A stretch of DNA of 64,000 nt from Cloeon dipterum (lineage: Eukaryota; Arthropoda; Insecta; Ephemeroptera; Baetidae), in contig NC_088787.1 in NCBI RefSeq assembly GCF_949628265.1, forward strand, positions 23,736,501 to 23,800,500, read 5' to 3'. Below, one piece after another: positions 12,901 through 23,407 of this stretch. Position 1 is the stretch's first letter. Each line of letters opens with the position of its first letter. The position numbers and the translations under genes are program-made. The notes beneath the pieces are model-generated. The model was given only the letters and a program-made list of their open reading frames with translations. It had not been told where the DNA came from and searched no databases.

Positions 12901-14227
12901 CATTTAAATCAGATGATGAAAAATGAATTCGAAGACTCCGTAATGCCACTTTTTTCTTGATGACAAATTATATGCATGCTGCCTTATCAACAGATAGAGA
13001 TAAAAACAAGTTAAAGTCTGCAAGCTCGCTGCTCAGTCTGACTGATTAGAGTTTTAATAAGAATTCATTCTCCAAGGAATTTCCTCGTTTGACCATTAAA
13101 GGAGCGCGTTAGTTTTTATCTCGACAGGCCGTCATTAGCGAGCTGGACCGCTACTCTTGCATTGTCCTGATATACGCACACGTGAAATTTAAAACGTATT
13201 GAAAATAATCAAAGAACTGACACATTAAGATATGCTCACCTATTCAGCAGAAATATATCTTGTACATCCACACGGACACGATCAGCCAGCTAGTGGTTTT
13301 TATATTTTGGTATCCTGTGGCGAAGTCGGCAGAGGCTTGCGACCTGCGAGATGAACAGTCGGCCAGGCAAGGAGAGACTGTAAGTCCCCGCGAGCACCAA
13401 AATCTAGCTCCGCCGCCGACGCATGCGCCGCCTTATACAATCGAAGAGATCTCGATTCGACCTGAAAATAATTCTGCAGCTATAAACGAGCAAATAGTGC
13501 GATTTATTTACTTCAGGAAGCACACACTTACAATTAGAAAATATTTATATCCTATACTGTTGGTTGGCCAACATTTAGCTTCAAATTCATGTTTTACTCG
13601 AAGATTCATCAAAGGAAAAAATTAAACTTTGAAACATAAAATTGTATATGAGCGAGAACTTTTGCTTCAAAGCAAAATGAAATTTTTCCTGCGGATTTTT
13701 TGGGAAAGTTGAAACGAAAAATAATAGAATACGCATTGACAATTTTTGGAAAATTTATTTATACCATAGTAGGAAACTCACAACACAAATCAACAAAATA
13801 GTCAGAGAAACATCTCTGCTGAGGAGATCACATAATTAAAAACCAAGCAACAAATGAGTCCAGCTAGCACATATCGAGGTTTTGGAACATGAACAAGCCA
13901 CAACACTATTGCTGGCATAAAGGAGTGGTTAAAAGTTTAGAAATTTCAGTGCTTCGAGGGCACTTTCCACCTTGGCTTGCGGCACATTGACCAGTATTAT
14001 TACTGTTGGGCCAAAAATGGCCATATTTATTTAGAGGGCAGTTGGGCAAAGATCAAGAGAAATCTCTGCAAAGGGAATTTTTAAACTCCTAATTCAGTAA
14101 AAGCTTGCAATGAGTGGAGTGTTTTCTGGCTTTAGGGTAACCGCATTCAGATCAGAACAAAAACCATATAATAAATTCTGAATTACACTGTGCCATCTGT
14201 ATTTTCGCACCAAAGAGAAACGCTCCT

Positions 14228-14233
14228 TTTATT
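14228..14233 (-). terminator. Poly(A) signal AATAAA of the TPR gene
   Basis: AATAAA on the minus strand, 131 bases beyond the stop codon of the TPR gene. Assignment rests on position and orientation. Confidence 0.5.
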
Positions 14234-14363
14234 TTATCACGTTGAACCCCCCTCTTTTTGTCCTCTTAACAGCATCAGATGCACAAATTGCCAAATCCGA
14301 AGCGGAGACAGGAAAACCAGAGTGCAGGAAAGGCATGGTGGTGTGAAGAATGCGCTGTTGTCT

Positions 14364-16418
14364 CTAGCTGCTGCGGCCCTTCTTAAACCGCTGCCTGGCC
14401 TGCGCCTTTGAGTACCTGGCGTGGCCACCACCTTTCTCAGGCATCATTTCTTCCTCAGGCTCGTCCTCCTGCTCTGACTGGCCACTCAGATCAGCTGGGG
14501 GCTCGATCAGCGACTTTCTTTGGCACTTGACATAGTAGCGGAAACCTCGCGCAAGTCCATAGCCAACCATGGCGATTCCCATCGTTGTTAGAACCATCAG
14601 AATTGGATGCTGAGGACATTGACAACAATGAGAAATATTCACAGCTAACTATGTTTAATGCGGATTTTTCTAAATGACATTTAACTTATGTTTGCAAGGT
14701 TAATGTTACTTACGGAAGTTATTACTTAACATACGTCATTTAAATATATTTTCTATTTTCATTCAATAAATTCAACGAATGATAAATTTGGAAATTGTAA
14801 GATAGATCTAGAGAAATCAGCCATGTAATTTTGAGGCGGCTGGCTCAATGATTCAATGGCCTCTGTCAATATTATGTCCGGTGGCTGGGCCAGCACGAGC
14901 AATTATTCCTACGGCCGAAAACGTGAAATTTGATAGTGCTTTTTGGCATTTTCATTCTCCGGCACTGAACGCTTTTATTGACTTTTAACCTGGCGGCTGG
15001 CGCAACTTCCCTGAAGTCACGCCAGCTAACCACGCGACCAAAATTTAGCTGGCAGGTGCATGGAAATTTGGAACAAATAAAAATGTAACATTCTGCGTAT
15101 TTCTGGAATTAACAATTTATATAATTATTGTTAGAATTAAATTATTTTTTAAGTATTTCTGGTACTGAAGGTCCTTCAAATACATAGATTTCACTATCTA
15201 TTTCTTGCAAATTTCCGCGGTTTTGCGATTTTCAATTTTGTGGCAGCAAGTAGTGTGGTAGAGTTTTCGTATTTCATGAATTTAAGTTGTTGCAATTTCA
15301 TTTAAGAAAGTTTTGAGGCGGTTGCTAGTTGAAAATTTATTCCTACGCAAAGAAAAGACTCACCGAGAGGGAGGGTTTCATGGTAGCGATTTGATCAGCA
15401 ATCACAATTATGACGCCCAGGATGATACCGATTCCAGCACCAAGCCAAGGAATTTGGTCATCAGCTAAAAAAATTGAAACTGTTTTAATAATCAGTTATT
15501 TATGACAACATTGGATAGAATTAATTACGGGCCCAATGATTTGATAGGCTTCCTGTTCAAAAATTAATTGGGGATTTTTTTACTAGCGAGAAAAATTAAC
15601 ATAAGTTAGTTTCACTAAAATAGCCCTCACGACTTTCATAAATCTGCCAATGGGAAACTACAAAATGATTTTAATATGAAGGGAAAAACAAAACTTAGAG
15701 AAATTCTCGAAATTTATTAAATATTAGCTCTATCCTTGATGTTGATTTTGAAACAGTTAGGAGCATATTGAGGTGCATGTAAAATTTGCTTTTGATTAAA
15801 CATCATGAAGAGATGTGACGTTAGTCCGACTATTTTAATAAATGACTAGATGATCTAAAAATGTATCAGTATTGCCAGTAACTGATTTAAAAAGAGCAGC
15901 AAGGAGCATTGGGTAACCTTTTTTGTCCTTCTGGCACTCAAGCGTTGTCCTGGCGATAGCATTCAATATGCTGGAGTCGTCAGGCTGCAGCAGAAGGGCT
16001 TGACGATACGATTGCAGTGCGTCAAGAAAGTGAAAGGTGGCAAATTGCACCTCCGCCTTCCGAAAGTAACCCTGAATAACAGACAGACATGTTACTTATT
16101 TTTATAATTCTATTATTTATGCTTACTTTAGCCCAACCAGGATTAAGTTTGATGGTCTCATTGGCGTCTTGCAACGCCAGAAAAAACTGCTTCATCTTGA
16201 GGAAGGCCAGCGAACGGTTGCTATAAAGGGAGAAGTTTTTGGGGTCGATTGCAAGAGCGTGGGTGTAGTGCAAAACAGCCTCCTCAAACTTTTCTTCCTT
16301 GACGCATGCATTGCCCTGTTCCTTCAGCTCTTGCACGTTCACCTGGACACGTGAGAAGGTCTTAAGCGTAACGCAATTATTAACTACATGATTTATCTGT
16401 GTTTCTCACCTCGCTCAT
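14364..16418 (-). CDS. TPR co-chaperone-like protein with two C-terminal membrane segments
   Basis: Exons on the minus strand: 16418-16410 (Met-Ser-Glu), 16342-16127, 16071-15918, 15464-15364 and 14609-14364, giving 241 residues. Three tetratricopeptide repeats fill residues 7-108. They carry the full dicarboxylate clamp that binds the EEVD tails of Hsp70/Hsp90 in Hop-type TPRs: Lys10, Asn14, Asn45, Lys75 and Arg79, with exactly the Hop spacing. Two hydrophobic segments follow (about 133-150 and 162-181), then an acidic stretch and a basic tail ending KKGRSS. This suggests a membrane-anchored Hsp70/Hsp90 adaptor, though I cannot name an orthologue. The doubtful joint is the third intron: its donor (AAG|GTTACC at 15917) is weak. 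If it is not used, the TPR part continues 27 codons to a stop at 15835, and the last two exons would belong to a different product. Phases agree across the fused model. The gene lies head-to-head with RPB9. Confidence 0.65.
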
Positions 16419-17357
16419 TTTTCCGCTGAAGATGCTTTCACAGTCGCAGGCAGCACCGCTTTCCCAGCATCATGTTTAATAAAACTTTTTGTTTTGAACC
16501 TGCAACCAGCGGTCGAACTTGTGAGAGGATGAGGGAGGACCGAGTCATCGATCACGGTCACAGATAGAAAATCAAGCAAGAGCAGCTGGCCGGCCGCAGC
16601 GGAGAACAACAAAAACACAAATTAATAATCCAATCAGAGGCCCGCAACAAAAACTCAACTATAATGATTGGAGGAAGTGCTGCTGGCTACGACCTCTTTT
16701 GCTTGTTTTCACAAACTCAAAATGAGCAATATGGTTCGACAGCACAATCATCCCGATCGTGAGAGGCTGATTGGTGCTAACCAGTGCCATCTAGTTCTAG
16801 GGAATATAAACTTCTAGATTTCCGCTCCTTTGTGTTTGTTTGTTTGATGTTAGATTCTGGTCTTGTTTGCGTCGAAGTTCGAAGTCACGCTTTCGCTGTA
16901 CACAAACAAAATTTATTTGTTTGAAACAATTGGTTTCGCCTGCTGAAAATCAGTGGCTGCACGGTAATTTTAAAACTTCAAATTTTATAAGCCATGAGTG
17001 AAAAAACTTTTCAACCACCACTTAACACAACTTCTCGTTATTTTCCTCGTAAGAATGTCATAAAATTGAATCGATGTATGATAAGTGGTGGTCTCAGGTC
17101 AAATAGTGATGCACTTCTTGAGCTCTCGTTCATACACAGATTCGGCGTCAAGTTGACCCATAGACGATTTTTCTTGTTTTTTGTGTATCTATTTGTTTTT
17201 CCTGTGATTTTTGCAGTTAAAGTGGTTAGAAGCTCTTGCAAACCTATGTCATTTTTCTTATACAAATCGAAATATTATGTAATTCTACTTTTGTATATAT
17301 ACATACATAATATTATATATTGTAATTCTAAATTTAATTGGCACTTGCTTTTTTCAG
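16419..17357. promoter_or_regulatory. Shared upstream region between the TPR gene and RPB9
   Basis: About 940 bp separate two divergently transcribed start codons. Three CCAAT boxes are present: CCAAT at 16630-16634, and its complement ATTGG at 16667-16671 and 16770-16774. No clear TATA box was identified. A splice acceptor ends at 17357, three bases before the RPB9 start codon, so part of this interval must hold the RPB9 5' UTR exon and an intron. The pattern suits a bidirectional housekeeping promoter, which is inference. Confidence 0.45.
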
Positions 17358-17359
17358 AC

Positions 17360-18009
17360 ATGTCATCAAGAAAAGCTAGTGCTTACGAAGTGAGGGATGA
17401 AGGCCCTGGATATGTTGGCATCATTTTCTGTCCAGAATGGTACAACTTTCAGCGATTTCAATTGTTTTGTTCCTCCTAATTTACGTAACTTTAAAAATTG
17501 CAGCAACAACATGCTGTACCCAAGAGAAGATAAGGAGAATAAGATTCTGCTCTATGGGGTACTCAAAATATTTATTTTATGTCTGAATTGTATCTAAACA
17601 TTGTATTTTTGCTTTGTTCAATCCAGTGCCGCAACTGTGACTACAAAAGCATTGCTAGCCGCAGCTGCATTTACGTCAACAAATTGACACATGATATTGA
17701 GTAAGTTTCAATTCATTATTAATCATGAGCTTTTATATTGACTCTGCAATGCCACAGTGAAATCAAGCTGATAAACCCTGACGTGATCTCTGACCCGACT
17801 CTGCCACAAACTGAGGAACACCCATGCCCAAAATGCGCTGAAACCGAAGCTGTTTTCTTCCAATCCCAAACAAGAAGGGCTGAAGTGAGTTTTATTTTAT
17901 TTACAACAGGATTTAAAACATACTTTTAATAAAACCTTTTTGACAGGACGAGATGAGATTGTACTACGTGTGCAAAAACAGAAAATGCTTGAACCGTTGG
18001 ACAGAATAG
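17360..18009 (+). CDS. Polr2I: DNA-directed RNA polymerase II subunit RPB9
   Basis: Exons 17360-17439, 17504-17558, 17627-17700, 17758-17884 and 17947-18009 join into a 132-residue protein, the family's usual length in insects and vertebrates. It is recognised by its near-invariant core: EGPGYVGI, then [56 protein letters not shown] and the terminal RWTE. Two zinc ribbons are visible. The N-terminal one uses CPEC and CRNC. The C-terminal one uses CPKC and the later cysteines of VCKNRKC. RPB9 sits in the jaw/lobe of Pol II and supports TFIIS-stimulated transcript cleavage and start-site choice. The residue before the second CxxC is Gly where Ala is usual (LLYGCRNC). The start follows a splice acceptor by two bases, so the first intron is in the 5' UTR. 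Confidence 0.97.
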
Positions 18010-18240
18010 GTAATAGGCACACCCAGCTATCATAGAATTAAGAATCATTCCTGTAGATGCATTTAAGTACAATACGTTTTATTTTATATTCCATTACTTC
18101 ACATAATTACCTCAATCCGCTAATGGAATTTTGATTACGGCCATTAGTATAGTGAACACTTTTGGAAGTATAGTTTTGTCTTGTCAGTGGAATTGATTCC
18201 GTTGCTAATGATCTTATTGCGTTTATCCACTACTTGATCT

Positions 18241-18246
18241 AATAAA
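18241..18246 (+). terminator. Poly(A) signal of RPB9
   Basis: AATAAA 231 bases after the RPB9 stop; a second AATAAA follows at 18252. The opposing gene's candidate signal lies about 50 bases further on. Confidence 0.5.
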
Positions 18247-18294
18247 ATAGGAATAAAACTCGCATAATATGTCATATTTGTTATATTACAAAAA

Positions 18295-18300
18295 TTTATT
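18295..18300 (-). terminator. Possible poly(A) signal of the alpha-1,4-glycosyltransferase gene
   Basis: TTTATT on the plus strand, which is AATAAA on the minus strand. I saw no nearer canonical signal below that gene's stop at 19129, so its 3' UTR would be about 830 bases. Assignment is by elimination only; non-canonical signals closer to the stop are possible. Nothing coding was seen between 18310 and 19128. Confidence 0.35.
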
Positions 18301-19128
18301 ACCTTGAACAAAAATTGCTACAAACTCGAAATCTCACAGAAAGTTCGTTGATTAAATATTTCAGAATCTCTATAAAGTTACATTCGACAACTTGAAATTG
18401 TTTGTCATAACACCGGTTACAAAATATTTCTAAGGAATGTGTTTGCGAATAATCGCAACTGAGAAATTGGGATGGGGACTCACTCGCCAGACCAGGAAAA
18501 GCAAGGTGTGTGTATGGCACTACTCTTGTGATATGTCATTCAAAAAAGCGTCAACTGCGCGCTTGGAAAGGAGCAACAAACACTTCTTTGCAATGCCAAA
18601 ATCCCAAAATTCAAACGGAGATTGTCGACGGGGACAGTTTCAACTCGGCTTTGTACTAAAAAGTATTGCCTAGGGGATGTTTGTGAGTGCTGGACTAGCG
18701 CTGAAAACGCGTCGGTATACGATCACAATTATTGCGTGGAATATTCAACTAGACTATCGGAACTGTGACACGCTTGAATGTGATAGTAACATAATATATT
18801 ATCATCTATCTAAGATAACTCTCAATTCACTTATCACAACATTTATAGAGGAGGTGTCGTAAAATCAAGAGATATATCAAAACCCACCCTTTTGAAATCA
18901 ATAAAAAATAATTTCAGTCAACGCTCTTGCTAAAAAGCAAGTTTTTTTTGGTGAATGGAATAATTCAATATCAAGAGGAATTCCCTAAAATTATCTCTCA
19001 GAATTCCTCCCTCGCGTCCTATGTAGACAAGATGAAAACCTGAGTGAAATAACTATAAAATGAACTGACAATGAGGTGTCTTGGTATGGGTATTGTCTCT
19101 GACATTTGTCACCTCAGCGTTGAGCAGA

Positions 19129-22100
19129 CTAAAAGGTGGCTCCGCAGCCAGCGTACACCCTTGGACAGAATTTAGCGGCGAGCAGTCCATACGGCTGGCG
19201 CGAGCCCACTTGCACTGGCGTCGTGGCACTGAACTTGTTCCACACATGGATGGCCTTGCTCTTGGAGAGACGCCGCATTGTGTCATTGCTGGACGATATG
19301 TTGAAGTACAGCCGCCACTGGCGCCAAGGAATCGGGTAGAAATCCAAGGGGGGCATCACCTTGAAGAAATTAATGCAAATTTAATACATTATTAAAATTT
19401 TTACAACTTTGTTCATAAAATAGAACTACACTGAAGGAACCAGATCTGCAGGATGAGAGCTTTAAAGCAACTGGTCCTACAACCTGCTTAAAATACTCTT
19501 TTCTAGTTTATTCTTCCAGCGAACAACATTAATTAATTATGGCTTTACTTTGTATTTATACATATTTTAGTTAATATGCAGTGAATGTAAAATTTTTGAT
19601 AAACTTTTCACGTATTTCGAAAGCGGCCGCAGTTGTTATTTACCTCGTCCACCTTGTCAAACAATGTATATACTCTGCAGACACCCGCTGAGGGGTTTGC
19701 TTCACCTGCCGTGGGAAAGGAAATAAATTCTTACTTTATACATCCCACTGTTTTCTTGTTTTGCTGGTTTTGCTAAATAATTGAACACCAAACTTAATTC
19801 ATGGACTGTTCAAAACACGTCAAATACTTCACACGATAATTTTCGATGTCTAGGTAGTCTTTTTTAATGTGATATATAAATTTCGCATGAGTGCAAACGT
19901 TTGCCTTAATTTTTAAACCAGGTATTAAGTCCTTAAGAAAATCAACCCGCCTAATCACTGGTAACAACTATCGCCACAAGGCAGCGTTCTCAGTTTTATG
20001 AAATTTGGTTCTAAGCAATAAATTTTGGTCTTCTGAACTCGATAACCCAACGACAATTCAGGCTTATCCAAAAAACCACCTTTCGGCCTTATGATTTCGG
20101 GTCGCTGAGACACCACTAGAAAATAAAAGACTAATTGTTGCAACAGTAGCATAGTTGAGAGAAATTAAATTCACAAATCAAATAGCTTATCATCCTCTTT
20201 AGTCTCTAAATGGGAGGCAGCAAGTTATTTTTTGCCACATGGTATCTATCAAAGCTGCTGATGTTTATATTTTCACAATTCTAACGCCCTTGCAATAAAA
20301 GAAGTTGTGTCTCTGCTCTTCCTCAAATGTTCTGTGTCTATTCTTTTTGCATTTAGCTTCAACCGAACAAAGGGGAAAAATTAATTATTGAAAAATCTGC
20401 GAGCGCCCTTACCTGGAAGCGACCTTTGCACCTGTCAAAGGTCATCTCCTGGGTATTTTCAGTGCCACAAAGTTTCTGCACAGTGCGGGTAATGACGCCA
20501 GGGCCATTGGCGCCCCAGTCGTCGCCACGGAAGTGGTCCCTGATTTCACGAACGCACTCCATCGCCAGGGTAGAGTGACGCTCCAGATTGAGCACGCCGG
20601 CCGCGATGTCCTCGCTGGATTCGGCACCCGCAAAATTGGTCAGTGCGGATAGCGATCGCAGCAGGATTATATCCAGATCCATGTAAGTTCCACCGTATTT
20701 CCACAGGGTGTAGTACCTGCGTGGACATATTGAAATTTGATAAAAAAAAAAACTCTGATATACAAGGAAAGTAATATTATAAAATAATTAGCTTAATGTT
20801 TTATTTCAGTTTAAACCCTTTAACGTGGGGTATATATTTTACCTGAAGGCGTCACTGGTGTGCGACTGCTCAAAGCTGCTGGCCCGGAGGGCACCCGACC
20901 TGAACCACTGCTCTAGAGGCCCGCCCTTAAAGTAGTCTACAAGGTTGAAGTAGAGCACGTGAACATTTCTGTAGCCATCCATCAGATTGGCCACGGATGG
21001 GTTCTGTCGGCGCACATCCAACTCAGGGGGTGGCGATAGCAGCAGCAGGTAGACGTCGGCTTCAGGGTGCAGCAGCGCCGCGGACTCGACGGCACACGCT
21101 TGCCGAGCATTAACTAGTCCATTGCAAGAGGTCTCGACAAAGAAATAGGCCGCTCTGCCAGGGTCCCGTTGGTCCAGGAATATGGTCGCCTCAGGTAGTT
21201 GTCTCTCAACCGATCTAAAACGAAGGTATTGAATAAAATTAATATTTATATTGCTTCTATTGCAATAGCTTGATTCGCTTGATTTCCTAATCGATGACTG
21301 GAGGGAATGTCTCAAAGGTGTCTCAAAGGATATCTGTACAAAATAAAAACTAATCTAAATATCTGATGATAATTGTCTCTTCAAGAATGGAATTTTTTGT
21401 AATAAATTTCTTAATCTTTTTATTTTTTTTTTAAATGGCTTCTCCCATACGAAATTAACAAAAATTCTTCTTAACAAATTTGCATTTATTAGCATTCTGT
21501 ACTTTATATAGCTCAGACAGAATCAGCCGTCCAGTTTGAAACTCTAATGTTATGTCCTTTCTCAAAATATTAAATTAAAAAGCAACTTTGTTTAGTTTAA
21601 TATTTGAATAATTTAATGGCAATCACTTATGATATGGATCCTTTATGTAAACACATTATTAATTTACTATTTTCGCTCCAGTTTTTTATATTCTTTATTT
21701 CCATAAAGAAATTTCTTTCCAAAATAAATTAGATCACAAAAGAATTTAGAAAATATATAAATTTATAAATGGCACGGCAATAGTTGAAAATTTATTAACT
21801 TTATTTTTTCTCTTGAGATGTCGAGATCCTTTAGTATTTTGGACGCACATGCATTAGGCGTATTAAGATTAGATTGTTTTTATTATTTTATAATGCAATA
21901 TGAAACATTAAAAAGATAGTGAAAGCTCAGCAATTCCCAACACCAAGCAGCACTGGAGCAGAATTAAAATTTTTTAATACAATATTTCACAGTGTATGCG
22001 AGTTTTATGTACACTCCAAAAACAGTCTAGTCAAGTTACAATCTCAAATAATTGTAACATTTAAAAAAGGATAAATGAACTAAAATTATGTATATGCGTT

Positions 22101-22196
22101 AAAATTTTTACTTGTTCTGATCTTAAATCTCTCTATACGTTTTGGGACCGTCATATATTTGTTTTAAAAGGAGTGAAAAGGGGAAACTTTTCTTGT

Positions 22197-22254
<58 letters not shown>

Positions 22255-23407
22255 GCATTTATTAAGTTGAAGGTTCCTATCAACTCTGCGTCTCTATATA
22301 GTTACAACTGAAGCAGCATCTTTGTTTTTCATCATTCAGCGTCAAAAGCGTTTCGCACGACCTCCGTTATATACAGAGTTCAGTTAGCAACAGCAAAAAA
22401 ATTATTAACCAAGTATATATGCAAAAACTGCTTTCAGGTTCAGTGTTAATGCCAGTGTAGTAATCTTTCGCCAAACCTGCATTTGAATGAAAAAGTGCAA
22501 GAATTTTTAAAGGAACAGTTTTTCAAGTGTTTTATTTCTCGCCCTCTTTTTAATTCTTGTTGTTAAATTATGTAAATTTATCAGGATATGGCAATTTATG
22601 TGGTAGAGCTGCACTACTGAGAACCATGATAAAAATTAATTGGAAGATTAAACCACCTACTTATTCTTTTTAAATTAGATAGATTGAAAAATGATGATTG
22701 CCCGACTGAACAGAATATCGATAGTTATACGAGTTATACCTTATTGTTAGTAAAATCGAGACAGTCTATTTTTGCTAAATTTTAAGTGGTACAATAACAC
22801 CGTGAACAAGGATTTCTCTCCTGCGTTTGTAATCTATGTAATAAATTAATCTCATTCTCCGTGCCACTTCCTGACCTGTAGTTAAAATCAGTTAAATGAA
22901 TAAGACATATATACTTATACATTCCTTCAGATGATTTTGTGCCCTAATATTAAGATTTCATCTCTTAAATTTTAAATGAGCGAACGCACATTCCGAATTT
23001 TGACATTTCGTGCGTGCTTTTGCTGAAGTCGTTGGATGTATTAAAATGCACATTTTAATTTATCATCGGGATTGATGTTATAGGGTCAAATAATACACCC
23101 TACATGATATTTCTATACGCATTAACTGACATTCCGATTAAAAAAATGAACAAAATTACGAAACTGACCGATTTGCCGCGTGCCGATCGCACCTCTGTCC
23201 ATAGCCATCTCCGAAGAGCCTCTTGAGGAAGATTCGCACGCCAATGCCAAGGGGTTGTTTCTGGGGGGCGTTGCCGTTTTCGGGCAGCACGGCGCTCTGC
23301 GGCCCTTGCACCAGCAGATTCGTGCCCAGAAGCAGCAGCAGGCACAGGGCGAGCAGCGCCAACAAGTGGCGCCGGCTGACCACCGCCAAACCCCGACTGC
23401 CCTTCAT
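19129..23407 (-). CDS. Lactosylceramide 4-alpha-galactosyltransferase-like (arthropod alpha-1,4-GalNAc/Gal transferase)
   Basis: Minus-strand exons 23407-23169, 21214-20843, 20716-20413 and 19359-19129 give 381 residues. The N-terminus has a basic cap (MKGSRG), then a leucine-rich signal anchor (residues about 15-32), the layout of a type II Golgi enzyme. The catalytic part shows the A4GALT/Gly_transf_sug order. First is a start resembling FFVETSCNG. Next is the metal-binding DXD motif as Asp217-Leu-Asp219 within YGGTYMDLD. The acceptor-site region follows, with NGPGVITR-like and FYPIPW motifs and a terminal HVWNK. Vertebrate relatives make the Gal-alpha-1,4-Gal of Gb3; fly relatives (alpha4GT1/2) add GalNAc to glycosphingolipids, so an insect enzyme is more likely to do the latter. 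Total phase adds up without gaps. A further in-frame exon (19705-19644) may be used alternatively. The second-to-first exon intron is about 2 kb and holds a CT microsatellite. Confidence 0.88.
19644..19705 (-). other. Candidate alternative cassette exon of the alpha-1,4-glycosyltransferase gene
   Basis: A 62-base block bounded by an acceptor (GGCAG) and a good donor (GAG|GTAAAT) is open in the frame that runs straight into the last exon, encoding EANPSAGVCRVYTLFDKVDE. From the standard end of the third exon (20413) it would shift the frame. From an internal donor at 20424 (AAAG|GTCGCT) it joins in phase, giving a 398-residue variant in place of the 381-residue form. Codon content looks coding-like. 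Use of this exon is inference. Confidence 0.35.
22198..22250. repeat. (CT)n microsatellite
   Basis: About 26 CT dinucleotides in an unbroken run inside the first coding intron of the glycosyltransferase gene. Confidence 0.97.

Larger units (their letters stand above)
160..14227. other. Gene-poor stretch, possible large intron or upstream region of the left-edge gene
   Basis: About 14 kb without a gene I can support. Open frames here are short, lack splice-consistent partners and show no recognisable family. Most of the sequence is AT-rich. GC-rich islets stand out at about 5040-5260, 6745-6925, 8560-8740 and 11280-11460. A long GA microsatellite lies at 4404-4468. Because the left-edge gene is entered through a splice acceptor at 160-161, part of this stretch is probably its intron and upstream promoter DNA. 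Confidence 0.5.

Noticed and set aside
16994-17479. 161-codon plus-strand frame upstream of RPB9 as an extended N-terminus
   Set aside because: It is in a different frame from RPB9 for most of its length and crosses a splice acceptor and AT-rich intron-like DNA; RPB9 starts at 17360 by homology.
22198-22250. Functional GAGA-factor promoter element
   Set aside because: It lies inside a coding-gene intron with no promoter signs and looks like a simple CT slippage repeat.
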